NCBI RefSeq assembly: GCF_000400995.2
Contig: NZ_DF238983.1
Coordinates: forward strand, 1 to 64,000
DNA: 64,000 nt
Direction of reading: 5' to 3'
Origin: Acidovorax sp. MR-S7
Lineage (GTDB): Bacteria; Pseudomonadota; Gammaproteobacteria; Burkholderiales; Burkholderiaceae_C
Shown here: in pieces, positions 37,746 through 45,372 of the stretch
How the letters are laid out: every line of letters starts with the position of its first letter
Numbering within the stretch: position 1 is the first letter of the stretch
Notes under the pieces: model-generated
Seen by the model: the letters and a program-made list of their open reading frames with translations, nothing else
Database searches by the model: none
Told to the model about the DNA's origin: nothing
Made by a program: the position numbers and the translations under genes

Positions 37746-38257
37746 CAGGGCGCGATGCACTGCCGCAGGAAGCGTCCCTGTCCGAACGTGACGGCCGCTA
37801 CCTGCGCCACGCCATCGGGCTCGCCACCCGCTCGCGCGAACGCGGCAGCCCCCGGCCCTTCGGCGCCGTCATCGTCGGCCCGCAAGGCGAGGTGCTGGCC
37901 GAGGCCAGCAACGCCAACTGGGAGACGGGCGACTGCACCGCGCATGCCGAGGTCTCGGCCATCCGCATCGCCAGCCCGAAGCACCCGCGCGAGGAATTGG
38001 CGCAGGCCACGCTGTACTCGTCGGCCGAGCCCTGCGTGATGTGCGCGGGCGCGATCTTCTGGGCCAACATCGGCCGCGTGGTCTTCGGCATCGACGCCGA
38101 GCGGCTGCGCGTGTTCCGCGGCGAGCGACAGGACCAGCGCGACGCGGAGCTGTCGTGCCGCGACGTGTTCCGCGCCTCGCCCCATGCCATCGAGTGCGTC
38201 GGCCCGGCGCTGATCGAGGAGGCCTCGGCCTCGCACGCGGGCGCGTGGAAGACCTGA
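37742..38257 (+). CDS. Nucleoside/guanine deaminase-like enzyme
   Basis: A 171-residue cytidine-deaminase-fold enzyme. The zinc site is intact: HAE at residues 68-70 (CTAHAEVSAIRIA) and PCVMC at 97-101. FGAVIVGPQGEVLAEASN and IGRVVFGIDAERL resemble guanine deaminases (GuaD type) and TadA-like nucleoside deaminases. It is coupled to the upstream binding-protein gene by an ATGA overlap, a sign of a common pathway such as purine or pyrimidine scavenging. A repeat copy follows at once. Confidence 0.88.
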   Translation: MTGRDALPQEASLSERDGRYLRHAIGLATRSRERGSPRPFGAVIVGPQGEVLAEASNANWETGDCTAHAEVSAIRIASPKHPREELAQATLYSSAEPCVMCAGAIFWANIGRVVFGIDAERLRVFRGERQDQRDAELSCRDVFRASPHAIECVGPALIEEASASHAGAWKT

Positions 38258-38267
38258 CGGAATATTA

Positions 38268-38319
38268 ATGAAATCGGCCTCCAGCGCTTGCTCATCAAGC
38301 GCTGGCAGCTATCGAAAAA
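38268..38319 (-). repeat. Dispersed 3'-intergenic palindromic repeat, copy 6
   Basis: Orientation B: GGCCTCCAGCGCTTG-CTCAT-CAAGCGCTGGCAGCTATC followed by an A-run. The core CCAGCGCTTG/CAAGCGCTGG is a perfect 10-bp stem. It lies between the convergent deaminase (+) and MFS exporter (-) genes and could end transcription from both sides. Confidence 0.9.
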
Positions 38320-38325
38320 GAAGCA

Positions 38326-39534
38326 TCAGCCCCGCGCGCGGCGCTCGCTCGCCAGCGCCCAGGCGAACATGCCCAGCCCGCCCAGGCCCAGCAGCGCGCC
38401 CACCCACGCGGTGGAAGTCCAGCCCAGTCCGGCGGCGATCGCCAGTCCGCCGAGCCACGCGCCCAGCGCATTGGCCGCGTTGAAGGCCGAGTGGTTGAGC
38501 GCGGCGGCCAGCGTCTGCGCATCGCCCGCCACGTCCATCAGCCGGATCTGCAAGGCCGGGCCGATGGCCACCAGCGTGCCCAGCGCGAAGGTGGCCATCG
38601 CGGCCGCCAGCGGGTGGTGTGCGGCGGGCACGAACAGCACCATCACCACGATCGACCACGCGAGCAGCTTGCCGACCGTAGGCATGAGCGCCTTGTCCGC
38701 CATGCGCGAACCCACGAGGTTGCCCGCCACCATGCCCAGCCCGAACAGCGAGAGCGCCAGCGGCACCACCGCCTGCGGCATGCCCGCCACCTCGATCAGC
38801 GTGGGCTTGATGTAGCTGAACACCGAGAACATGCCGCCGAAGCCGATGGCGCCGACGCCCAGCGTGAACCACACCTGTTTGCGCGCCAGCGCCCCCAGCT
38901 CGCGCAGCGGGCTCGCGCCACGCGTCGCGGGCATGGCCGGCACCCAGCGGTGCACCATCACCACGGCCGCCACGGCGATGGCGCCCACGAAGGCGAATGC
39001 CGCGCGCCAGCCGAAATGCTCGCCCAGCGTGGCCGCGATGGGCACACCCACCAGCGTGGCGCTGGTCAGCCCCAGCATCACCCAGCCCACGGCCCGCGCG
39101 CGCTGGTGGGGCCGCGCCAGCGCCGCCGCCACCAGCGCCGCCACGCCGAAATACGTGCCGTGCGGCAGCCCGCTCACCAGCCGCAGCGCGGTCAGCGAAC
39201 CGAAGCCCGGCGCCAGCGCCGAGGCGAAGTTGCCCAGCGCATAGACGGCCATCAGCGCCATCAGCAGCGCCCGCCGCCCCCAGTGCGCGGCAAGCACCGC
39301 CAGCACCGGCGCGCCCACCACCACGCCCAGTGCATAGGCGCTGATGAGGTGGCCGGCCTGCGGAATGCTCACGCCCATGTCGCGCGCCACCTCGGGCAGC
39401 AGGCCCATGATGACAAACTCGCCCGTGCCGATGGAAAAGCCGCCCAGGCCCATGGCGAGCACGGCGCGCACGAGCGTGCGCTCGTTGGTCGCGGAGGCAT
39501 CGGCGGGAGACAGGACGGGAGAGGAAACGGACAT
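38326..39534 (-). CDS. MFS exporter (AraJ/arabinose-efflux-like)
   Basis: A 402-residue major-facilitator protein with about 12 hydrophobic helices. The opening MGLGGFSIGTGEFVIMGLLPEVARDMGVSI is characteristic of the AraJ/YdeA/SotB drug and sugar exporters, and the loop-2/3 motif GRRALLMALM follows. Proton-driven export of sugars or small drugs is likely, substrate unknown. A 14-bp palindrome lies just upstream of the ATG. It is divergent from the HAD gene across a 125-base gap. Confidence 0.9.
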   Translation of the reverse strand: MSVSSPVLSPADASATNERTLVRAVLAMGLGGFSIGTGEFVIMGLLPEVARDMGVSIPQAGHLISAYALGVVVGAPVLAVLAAHWGRRALLMALMAVYALGNFASALAPGFGSLTALRLVSGLPHGTYFGVAALVAAALARPHQRARAVGWVMLGLTSATLVGVPIAATLGEHFGWRAAFAFVGAIAVAAVVMVHRWVPAMPATRGASPLRELGALARKQVWFTLGVGAIGFGGMFSVFSYIKPTLIEVAGMPQAVVPLALSLFGLGMVAGNLVGSRMADKALMPTVGKLLAWSIVVMVLFVPAAHHPLAAAMATFALGTLVAIGPALQIRLMDVAGDAQTLAAALNHSAFNAANALGAWLGGLAIAAGLGWTSTAWVGALLGLGGLGMFAWALASERRARG

Positions 39535-39554
39535 TGGAACGGCGGGAGAGAATT

Positions 39555-39568
39555 AAGGGTTAACCCTT
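39555..39568. promoter_or_regulatory. 14-bp perfect palindrome, candidate operator of the MFS gene
   Basis: AAGGGTTAACCCTT (39555-39568) is a perfect palindrome 21 bases upstream of the MFS exporter start and within the MFS/HAD divergent gap. Its length and position suit a TetR- or MarR-type regulator, but no such regulator is encoded nearby. Chance cannot be excluded. Confidence 0.35.
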
Positions 39569-39659
39569 GGAAGCGCGCGACCTTAGCACGCACCGCCCAC
39601 CCGCGCAGGCGCACGGGAATCCGCTACGCTGGCGGCCCTTCCCTTGAAGAACAAGAGAC

Positions 39660-40385
39660 ATGACCACCTCCCCCACGCACGGCATCGCCGCCACCGTCCA
39701 GGTGCTGGCCTTCGACGTCTTCGGCACCGTCGTGGACTGGCATGGCAGCATCGTGCGCGAGATGCAGGCGCTGCATCCCGAAGTGGATGCCGACGCCTTC
39801 GCCCTCGCCTGGCGCGCGGGCTACCAGCCCGCCATGCAGCGCGTGCGCAGCGGCGAGCTGGGCTGGACGCGCATCGACGAACTGCACCGGCTGATCCTCG
39901 ACGGGATCCTGCCGCGCTTCGGCCTCGCGCATCTGGACGAGGCCGCGCGCCGGCACCTCAACCGCGTGTGGCATCGGCTGGATGCATGGCCCGACAGCGT
40001 GGAGGGGCTGACGCTGCTCAAGCGCCGCTTCACCATCACGCCGCTGTCCAACGGCAACATCGGCCTACTCACGAACATGGCCAAGCGCGCCAGCCTGCCC
40101 TGGGACTGCGTGCTGAGCGCCGAGGTCTTCCGCGCCTACAAGCCCGATCCGGCCACCTACCTGGGTGTAGCGCAGGTGTTCGACCTGCGGCCCGAGCAGG
40201 TGATGCTGGTGGCCGCGCACCACGACGACCTGGAGGCCGCCCGCGCCTGCGGGCTGCGCACGGCGTACATCGAGCGGCCGCTGGAGTTCGGCGCGGGGCA
40301 CGTCAAGGACGTGACGCCCCGTGCCGGCAACGACCTGCATGCCGCCAGCCTGGTGGCACTGGCGCAGCAGCTATCGGCCGGCTGA
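39660..40385 (+). CDS. Haloacid dehalogenase type II (HAD superfamily)
   Basis: A 241-residue HAD hydrolase. The nucleophile is Asp19 in LAFDVFGTVVDW, the second motif is TPLSNGNIG, and the lysine motif is RAYKPDPATYL. DVFGT with W-H-G following is typical of type II haloacid dehalogenases, which turn (S)-2-haloacids into hydroxyacids. Related HADs of similar length act on phosphates, so the haloacid substrate is likely but not proven. Its 3' end overlaps the EamA transporter gene by 15 bases on the opposite strand. Confidence 0.9.
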   Translation: MTTSPTHGIAATVQVLAFDVFGTVVDWHGSIVREMQALHPEVDADAFALAWRAGYQPAMQRVRSGELGWTRIDELHRLILDGILPRFGLAHLDEAARRHLNRVWHRLDAWPDSVEGLTLLKRRFTITPLSNGNIGLLTNMAKRASLPWDCVLSAEVFRAYKPDPATYLGVAQVFDLRPEQVMLVAAHHDDLEAARACGLRTAYIERPLEFGAGHVKDVTPRAGNDLHAASLVALAQQLSAG

Positions 40386-41291
40386 CGCCAGCGCGCGGCC
40401 GCGCCGCCACTCCAGGCAGCCGATGCCCACGCCGCTGGCGCAGATGATGGCGATGCCCAGCCACGTCAGCGCGTCCGGGAAGTGCCCCCACACCAGCCAG
40501 CCCACGGCGGACGCGCTGATGATCTGCAGATACACGAACGGCGCCAGCATGGACGCGCCCGCATTGCGGTAGGCGCCGATCTGCAGCAGGTGGCCCAGCG
40601 CGCCCGAGACGCCCGTAGAGACCAGCAGCACCCATTGCGCCGGTCCCAGCGCCTTGAGCACGGGCAGCGCCTGCGGCAGATACCAGGGCAGCGCCAGCGT
40701 CAGGCACACGGTGCCGACTGCGCCGCTCCAGACGATGGAAGTGAACGGATCGTCCGCCGCCACGCGGCGCGTGGCGATGTACTGCGCCGCCATGCAGCAG
40801 GCCGTGAGCAGGCCCAGTGCCACGCCCAGCGGATGCAGCCCGCCGCCCGGCCGCACGATGACCAGCACTCCGGCAAAGGCCACGCCGCATGCCACCCAGC
40901 GCGACAGGCGCGGCGGCTCGCGCAGCAGCCAGGGCGCCAGCGCCAGCACGATCATCGGCGCGAGGAAGTTGATGGCCGTGGCCTCTGCCTGCGGCAGGTA
41001 GCGCAGCGCGCTGAAGAACATCAGCGTGGCCATCAGCATGGCCACGCCGCGCAGCACCTGCTCGCGCGGGCGTTTGCTGCGCAGCACACCCGGCCCGCGC
41101 AGGGGCAGCACCAGCGCCAGCACCAGCAGCAGGTGGACCGCGTAGCGCACCCAGGACAGCACCAGCAGCGGCAGCCCCGCCGCCATCAGCCACTTGCCGG
41201 TGGCGTCCAGGCAGGACAGGGTCCACATGGCCAGGATCAGCAGGACGATGCCGGCCCATGGGTGAGAGGGAGGAGAAGAAGCGACCGGCAC
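40371..41291 (-). CDS. DMT/EamA-family transporter
   Basis: A protein of about 306 residues with ten hydrophobic helices in two EamA repeats, the drug/metabolite transporter superfamily, often exporters of amino acids or metabolites. The start is uncertain. The open frame extends to a GTG at 41357, but that region forms the strong terminator hairpin of the yceI gene upstream, so it is probably not coding. I use the GTG at 41291 (MPVASSPPSHPWAG); a later Met before WTLSCLDATGKW is another option. Convergent with the HAD gene, overlapping it by 15 bases. Confidence 0.82.
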   Translation of the reverse strand: MPVASSPPSHPWAGIVLLILAMWTLSCLDATGKWLMAAGLPLLVLSWVRYAVHLLLVLALVLPLRGPGVLRSKRPREQVLRGVAMLMATLMFFSALRYLPQAEATAINFLAPMIVLALAPWLLREPPRLSRWVACGVAFAGVLVIVRPGGGLHPLGVALGLLTACCMAAQYIATRRVAADDPFTSIVWSGAVGTVCLTLALPWYLPQALPVLKALGPAQWVLLVSTGVSGALGHLLQIGAYRNAGASMLAPFVYLQIISASAVGWLVWGHFPDALTWLGIAIICASGVGIGCLEWRRGRALASAGR

Positions 41292-41311
41292 GGGACTGCG
41301 CGAAAGAAGCA

Positions 41312-41348
41312 AAGGAAAAGGGCTGGCGCCTTGATGGCGCCAGCCCTT
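41312..41348 (-). terminator. Rho-independent terminator after the yceI operon
   Basis: AAGGGCTGGCGCC at 41318-41330 and GGCGCCAGCCCTT at 41336-41348 form a perfect 13-bp stem with loop TTGAT. On the minus strand it is followed by a T/C-rich tract (TTCCTTTGCTT). It lies 31 bases past the end of the cytochrome b561-yceI-yceI operon. Confidence 0.85.
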
Positions 41349-41379
41349 GGCAGGCACTGAGTATGCGCGAGGCGCGCGT

Positions 41380-41958
41380 TTACTGCTTGACGGCCTCGAT
41401 CTGCGCCACGATGCGCACGTTCTTCGGGAAGCCGTACTGCACGCCGTAGTCCAGGCCGAACAGGGTGCGGTCGATGGTGGTCTCGAAGTCGCCGCCGCAG
41501 ACTTCGCGCTTGAGCATGGGGCTGTCGTAGCAGGCGAACTGGTTGGCCTTGAAGGTGACGGGGTGGGTCTGGCCCTTGAGCGTCAGGCTGCCGGCCACGG
41601 AGGCCAGCTTGTCGCCGTCGAACGTGAACTTGTCGCCCACGAAGCGGGCCGTGGGGTGCTTGGCAGCGTCGAAGATGTCGGCGCTCTGCAGGTGCTTGTC
41701 GAAGGGCGGCGTGCCGGTGTTGATGGAGTTGATCTGGAAGGTGATGTCCACCTTGCCGGTCTTGGCGGCCTTGTCGAGCTGGACGGTGCCTTCCTTCTTG
41801 TCGAAGCGGCCACGGTTCACGCTGGCGCCGAAGTGGCTGATCTCGAACGTGGCGAAGGTGTGGGTCGGGTCCACGGCATAGGTAGCGGTTTCAGCCCGCG
41901 CGGCGCCCATGGCCATGGTGGCGGCCACAGCGGCCAGTGCGATGAAGGAAGTGCGCAT
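41380..41958 (-). CDS. YceI-family periplasmic protein (first of two)
   Basis: A 192-residue secreted lipocalin-like protein. The signal peptide MRTSFIALAAVAATMAMGAARA precedes the YceI barrel, with TYAVDPTHTFATFEISHFG and TLKGQTHPVTFKAN as landmarks. YceI proteins bind polyisoprenoid (ubiquinone-like) chains in the periplasm. It lies 40 bases after a second yceI paralogue and behind a cytochrome b561 gene. A strong terminator follows. The two YceI proteins are only distantly alike, which implies separate ligands. Confidence 0.93.
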   Translation of the reverse strand: MRTSFIALAAVAATMAMGAARAETATYAVDPTHTFATFEISHFGASVNRGRFDKKEGTVQLDKAAKTGKVDITFQINSINTGTPPFDKHLQSADIFDAAKHPTARFVGDKFTFDGDKLASVAGSLTLKGQTHPVTFKANQFACYDSPMLKREVCGGDFETTIDRTLFGLDYGVQYGFPKNVRIVAQIEAVKQ

Positions 41959-41998
41959 GTCGGAATCTCCTAATGAAAAGGGTGGGGGAAGGAAAACG

Positions 41999-42574
41999 TC
42001 ACAGCTTGCCCACGCCCGTGAGCGCGAGCTTGAACTTGACCTGCACCTCGTCGGCGACCATGGACGTGTCCGCCCACTCGTTCTCGCCGATCTTGAAGGC
42101 CAGGCGCTTGATGGCGAAGGCGCCGGTGGCCGTGGTCAGCGCGCCGCTCTGCGTGAGGGTGACCGGCACCACCACGTCCTGCGCCGCGCCCTTGATGCTG
42201 AGCTTGCCGGCCACTTCGTACTTGCCGGCCCCCACGGCCTTGATGGCGGTGGATCGGAAGGTCGCCTGCGGGAACTTGGGCACGTTGAACCAGGTGGGCT
42301 TGGGCAGTTCGGCATCGGTTTCCTTGACGCCCAGCGTGGCGCTGCCGGTATCCACCGTGAACGCCACCGAGCTCGACGCCGGCTTGGCGGGGTCGAAAGC
42401 CAGTTGCGCATCGAACTTCGTGAACTTGCCCTCCACCGGCACGCCCATCTGCTTGCTCACGAAGGCGATTTCGCTCTGCCCGGGCACGAGTTTCTGCTGC
42501 GCCCAGGCGGGCGCGCCCGCCAGTACGGCGGCACAGCCCAGCGCCAGGCAAGTCAGGGGGGTCGAAAACTTCAT
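41999..42574 (-). CDS. YceI-family periplasmic protein (second of two)
   Basis: A 191-residue secreted protein with signal peptide MKFSTPLTCLALGCAAVLAGAPAWA. The YceI barrel shows SEIAFVSKQMGVPVEGKF, FPQATFRSTAIKAVG and the family's IKGAAQDVVVPVTL. Unlike its neighbour it lacks the THT-type N-terminal motif and has KQMGVPVEGKF in its place. I chose the ATG at 42574; the longer frame is the tail of the cytochrome gene. It sits 32 bases after cytochrome b561, so the three genes form an operon that probably handles quinone-linked periplasmic redox. Confidence 0.92.
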   Translation of the reverse strand: MKFSTPLTCLALGCAAVLAGAPAWAQQKLVPGQSEIAFVSKQMGVPVEGKFTKFDAQLAFDPAKPASSSVAFTVDTGSATLGVKETDAELPKPTWFNVPKFPQATFRSTAIKAVGAGKYEVAGKLSIKGAAQDVVVPVTLTQSGALTTATGAFAIKRLAFKIGENEWADTSMVADEVQVKFKLALTGVGKL

Positions 42575-42606
42575 GGAACGCTCCATCGAAAAGAAAAGGA
42601 AAAGGC

Positions 42607-43182
42607 TCACCCGCGCCCGGGCCACATGCGCCCGATCAGGCCGTCGCGGTCGATGAACTGGTGCTTGAGCGCCGCCGCCACGTGGAGCAGCACCAGCACC
42701 GCCAGGGCATAGGCGAAAACGGCATGCCAGGGCTTGATGGCCTCGGCCAGCTCCTTGTTCACCGGCACGAAATCGGGCAGCTGCACCAGCCCCAGGAAGA
42801 CGATAGGAAAGCCCGCCGCCGAGCTATAGGCCCAGCCCACCAGCGGCACGATCAGGAACAGCGCGTACAGCGCATGGTGCGTGCCGTGGTGCGCCACCTG
42901 CTGCCAGCGCGGCATGGCTGCCTGCACCGCGGCGGGCAGCGCCGGCGGGCGGTGCGTCAGGCGCCACAGCAGGCGCACGGCCGACAGCGCCAGGATCGCC
43001 ACGCCCGCCCACTTGTGCCAGTTGTAGAGCTTGAGCCGCTGCGGGGAGAACGGCAGCCCCGTCATGTACCAGCCCACGCACAGCGCCGCCACGATGGCGG
43101 CGCCCAGCACCCAGTGCAAGGCCATGGCGGTGGCGCCGTAGCGGGACGTTGAAGCGGTCATGGGGCGTGCGGTATGAGACAT
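42607..43182 (-). CDS. cybB: Cytochrome b561
   Basis: A 191-residue four-helix membrane cytochrome. Histidines that could bind two hemes lie in MALHWVLGAA, YNWHKWAGVAI, HHALYALFLIVP and LHVAAALKHQFID. Such proteins oxidise quinol and pass electrons, in E. coli to oxygen as superoxide oxidase. The ATG at 43182 is used, with MTASTSRYG seven codons later as an alternative. First gene of an operon with two yceI genes, a pairing seen in many proteobacteria. Divergent from the DUF3334 gene across 182 bases, in which I see only an imperfect TGTTTGC...GCAACA repeat. Confidence 0.93.
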   Translation of the reverse strand: MSHTARPMTASTSRYGATAMALHWVLGAAIVAALCVGWYMTGLPFSPQRLKLYNWHKWAGVAILALSAVRLLWRLTHRPPALPAAVQAAMPRWQQVAHHGTHHALYALFLIVPLVGWAYSSAAGFPIVFLGLVQLPDFVPVNKELAEAIKPWHAVFAYALAVLVLLHVAAALKHQFIDRDGLIGRMWPGRG

Positions 43183-43364
43183 GGATGTTTGCTGCGCCGC
43201 AACATGCGACGCGACCTGAGCAGTCTAGAGCCGCATCCATGCGCGAAGTTTCAATGGAATTGACGCGAAGGTTCAAATTTTTTGACCCTCCACCGTTTCT
43301 GCCGCACGCCACCGCTGCGCGGAATCTGCTACAAACCGTGACATACCCTCCCACTGCCTACGCC

Positions 43365-44048
43365 ATGACATCCCCCCACAACGCCGTCGTGTACGGCACC
43401 GAAGACGTGCTGATCAGCCTGTGCAATTCCGTGACCCGCGTGCTGTCGGTCGCGACGCAGGGCACAGTGCACTACTCCGGCATGGTGCAGCGCATCACCA
43501 AGACCTGCCTGAAGCCGGACATCGGCTGCTTCGTTCTCTTCGACGGGGGCTTCTCGGGCCTGGTCATCATCAACTTCTCGGCCCAGGCCGCGATGGAGAT
43601 CTACCAGAGCTACCTTCTGAGCATGGGCATGGCGCAGCAGGACCTGGCCACGTCGTTCACCTCCGACGAAGTGGCCAACGTGATGGGTGAACTCATGAAC
43701 CAGGTGGTCGGCGACTTCACCGGCAAGGTGCGCCGCGAGCTGCAGACCCACATCACGCAGAACCAGCCCAAGATGCTGGTGCTGAACCAGGAAGTCGTGC
43801 TGAGCGTGGACGCCAACCTCGACCAACCCGAGGCACGCCGCGTGACCTTCTACACCGGCAACCACAACATCTTCTACCTGGAGATGGCGATCGACCACAC
43901 CGAGTTCATCAAGCTCTACGACTTCGAGCCCCAGGAAGTGCCCGACCCCGACGCGCTGATGGCCCAGGCCGCCCCGGCGCCCGCCGCGCCGCCTGCATCC
44001 GCAGCCGATGCGGATACCGAAGCGCTGCTCAAGTCCCTGGGCATGTAA
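43365..44048 (+). CDS. DUF3334 protein with CheX-like ExxN motif
   Basis: A 227-residue cytoplasmic protein of the DUF3334 family, with conserved blocks ISKTCLKPDIG-like (ITKTCLKPDIGCFVLFDGGF), GLVIINFSAQAAMEIY and SDEVANVMGELMNQVVGDF. In the last block Glu109 and Asn112 make the ExxN pattern of CheC/CheX phosphatases, and the surrounding helix matches that fold. I infer a CheX-like phosphatase or signalling role; this is not established for DUF3334 as far as I know. No chemotaxis gene is adjacent. The C-terminal 35 residues are Ala/Pro-rich. Monocistronic in appearance. Confidence 0.85.
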   Translation: MTSPHNAVVYGTEDVLISLCNSVTRVLSVATQGTVHYSGMVQRITKTCLKPDIGCFVLFDGGFSGLVIINFSAQAAMEIYQSYLLSMGMAQQDLATSFTSDEVANVMGELMNQVVGDFTGKVRRELQTHITQNQPKMLVLNQEVVLSVDANLDQPEARRVTFYTGNHNIFYLEMAIDHTEFIKLYDFEPQEVPDPDALMAQAAPAPAAPPASAADADTEALLKSLGM

Positions 44049-44062
44049 CGCCCTCAGCTCCT

Positions 44063-44113
44063 GTATTGATAGCTGCTTGCGCTTTCCTATCAAGCGCCTG
44101 CGGCTCTTTTCAC
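44063..44113 (+). repeat. Dispersed 3'-intergenic palindromic repeat, copy 7
   Basis: Orientation A: TATTGATAGCTGCTTGCGCTT-TCCTAT-CAAGCGCCTGCGGC followed by TCTTTT. It begins 15 bases past the DUF3334 stop. The right arm and T-run could end transcription of that gene. Confidence 0.85.
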
Positions 44114-44223
44114 TAAAAAATCTCCCCCTGCGTCCTACGGCATGAGAGCGTGCAGGCCGACGACGGTGCCGAGCACAGCGCCTAGGCTGAACGCATGTCC
44201 ATCCACACCCAGGAGGTCCCGAC

Positions 44224-44550
44224 ATGCCCCGCAACGCCTGGAGCGCCAAGCGCGAGCGCCAATACGAGCACATCAAGAGCAGCCTGCAGCAACGCGGCAC
44301 CAAGAAAGACACCGCAGAGGAAATCGCCGCGCGCACCGTAAACAAGGAGCGTGCCCAGCACGGCGAGGCTGCAAAGGCCAATCCCAAGACCCTGCGCGAC
44401 ACGCCCGCCCCCGTGCGCGGAGGCCAGCGGTCCCACCAGGGCGCGCAAGGCCGCACGCGCGAACAGCTTTACGAAGACGCGCGCCGCAAGGGGATTGCCG
44501 GGCGCTCCAAGATGAACAAGGCCCAGTTGGCGGAGGCCCTGAAGCGCTGA
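44224..44550 (+). CDS. Small basic protein with Rho-N/SAP-like C-terminus
   Basis: A 108-residue, strongly charged protein. The N-terminal half (RERQYEHIKSSLQQRG...AEEIAARTVNKERA) resembles small proteins often annotated as plasmid stabilisation or ChaB-like. The last 30 residues (REQLYEDARRKGIAGRSKMNKAQLAEALKR) look like a Rho N-terminal/SAP helix-extended-loop-helix that binds nucleic acid. It has no partner gene and is not a toxin-antitoxin pair here. Start ATG at 44224 after GGAGGTCCCGAC. It lies 53 bases before a tRNA gene. Confidence 0.78.
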   Translation: MPRNAWSAKRERQYEHIKSSLQQRGTKKDTAEEIAARTVNKERAQHGEAAKANPKTLRDTPAPVRGGQRSHQGAQGRTREQLYEDARRKGIAGRSKMNKAQLAEALKR

Positions 44551-44603
44551 CTTCTGGGGGTAGAAAAGTATTGCAGGGACGGCACTAGAATACGCCCCTC
44601 CCT

Positions 44604-44691
44604 GGAGACTTGGGTGAGTGGTTTAAACCAGCAGTCTTGAAAACTGCCGACGGGCAACCGTCCGTGAGTTCGAATCTCACAGTCTCCGCCA
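44604..44691 (+). tRNA. tRNA-Ser (UGA)
   Basis: An 88-nt class II tRNA with encoded CCA. The acceptor stem GGAGACT (44604-44610) pairs with AGTCTCC (44681-44687). The anticodon stem GCAGT/ACTGC encloses CTTGAAA, with anticodon TGA at 44638-44640. A long variable arm follows, and the T-loop GTTCGAATC is standard. UGA anticodon with the long variable arm gives serine. No integrated element is seen beside it. Confidence 0.97.
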
Positions 44692-44766
44692 CCACCCGTC
44701 CACGTCCTGGCGCCGCTCATCCTCGCGGCCCACACAAATATGCATGCCCCGCCTAGCCTGTGAGGC

Positions 44767-45372
44767 ATGCAACCATCAAGTGCTCACCAGCTTCCAGGGC
44801 CGCGCCTCCTGACAGCCGCGCGCGGCAAGTTCGGCGTGCGTGGCTTTACCGCCATCGAGCTGATGGTGACGGTCGCCATCCTGGCGGTTCTCATGGCCTT
44901 GGCGGCCCCCAGCTTTACTCCCCTCATCGAGCGCTGGCGCGTAAGGCAGGCCGTGGAGGGGCTGCAGTCCACGCTGTATTACGCACGCTCTGAAGCCATC
45001 AAGCGGGGCGGCAACGTCATCGTCCGCAAGCTGCCCAACAACACCAACGGCTGCACCACCGCCGGCAACGCCAACAGCTGGGACTGCGGCTGGCAGGTTC
45101 TGTCGTGCACCAGCATCACCGGTAGCAGCACATGCAATGGCTCCGCCGTGCTGCAGCGTTTCGATGCGCCCGCCAAAGTGCATGTCACCCGCCACAGCGG
45201 TGGTCAAAACATCGTGCTCAACCGGTGGGGGCTGGTGGCAGGCACCTACGTGGGCTTCAACCTCGTTCCGCTGGACCAGTCCACCAGCCATCCCGCCGCG
45301 CGCGGGCTGTGCATGAGTTCCGGCGGGCGTATCCGCGTCATTCCTTCCGAGGAGATTCCGTGCAGCAGTTGA
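44767..45372 (+). CDS. fimT: Minor pilin FimT/GspH-like
   Basis: A 201-residue prepilin. The type IV cleavage site is G|FTAIELMVTVAILAVLMALAAPSF at about residues 26-27, with a basic leader before it, and the globular part contains LQSTLYYARSEAIKRGG and paired cysteines (CGWQVLSC). FimT helps start pilus assembly and, in some species, binds DNA during natural transformation. It opens a fimT-pilV-pilW-pilX-pilY1-pilE cluster. Its stop overlaps pilV. Confidence 0.9.
   Translation: MQPSSAHQLPGPRLLTAARGKFGVRGFTAIELMVTVAILAVLMALAAPSFTPLIERWRVRQAVEGLQSTLYYARSEAIKRGGNVIVRKLPNNTNGCTTAGNANSWDCGWQVLSCTSITGSSTCNGSAVLQRFDAPAKVHVTRHSGGQNIVLNRWGLVAGTYVGFNLVPLDQSTSHPAARGLCMSSGGRIRVIPSEEIPCSS

Noticed and set aside
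43186-43205. Near-palindrome TGTTTGC...GCAACA upstream of cytochrome b561
   Set aside because: The arms are unequal and short. Position in a divergent gap is suggestive but not enough to call an operator.
44604-44766. tRNA-Ser as a possible integration site
   Set aside because: No copy of the tRNA 3' end, no integrase and no break in gene style is visible. The neighbouring genes are ordinary chromosomal pilus genes.
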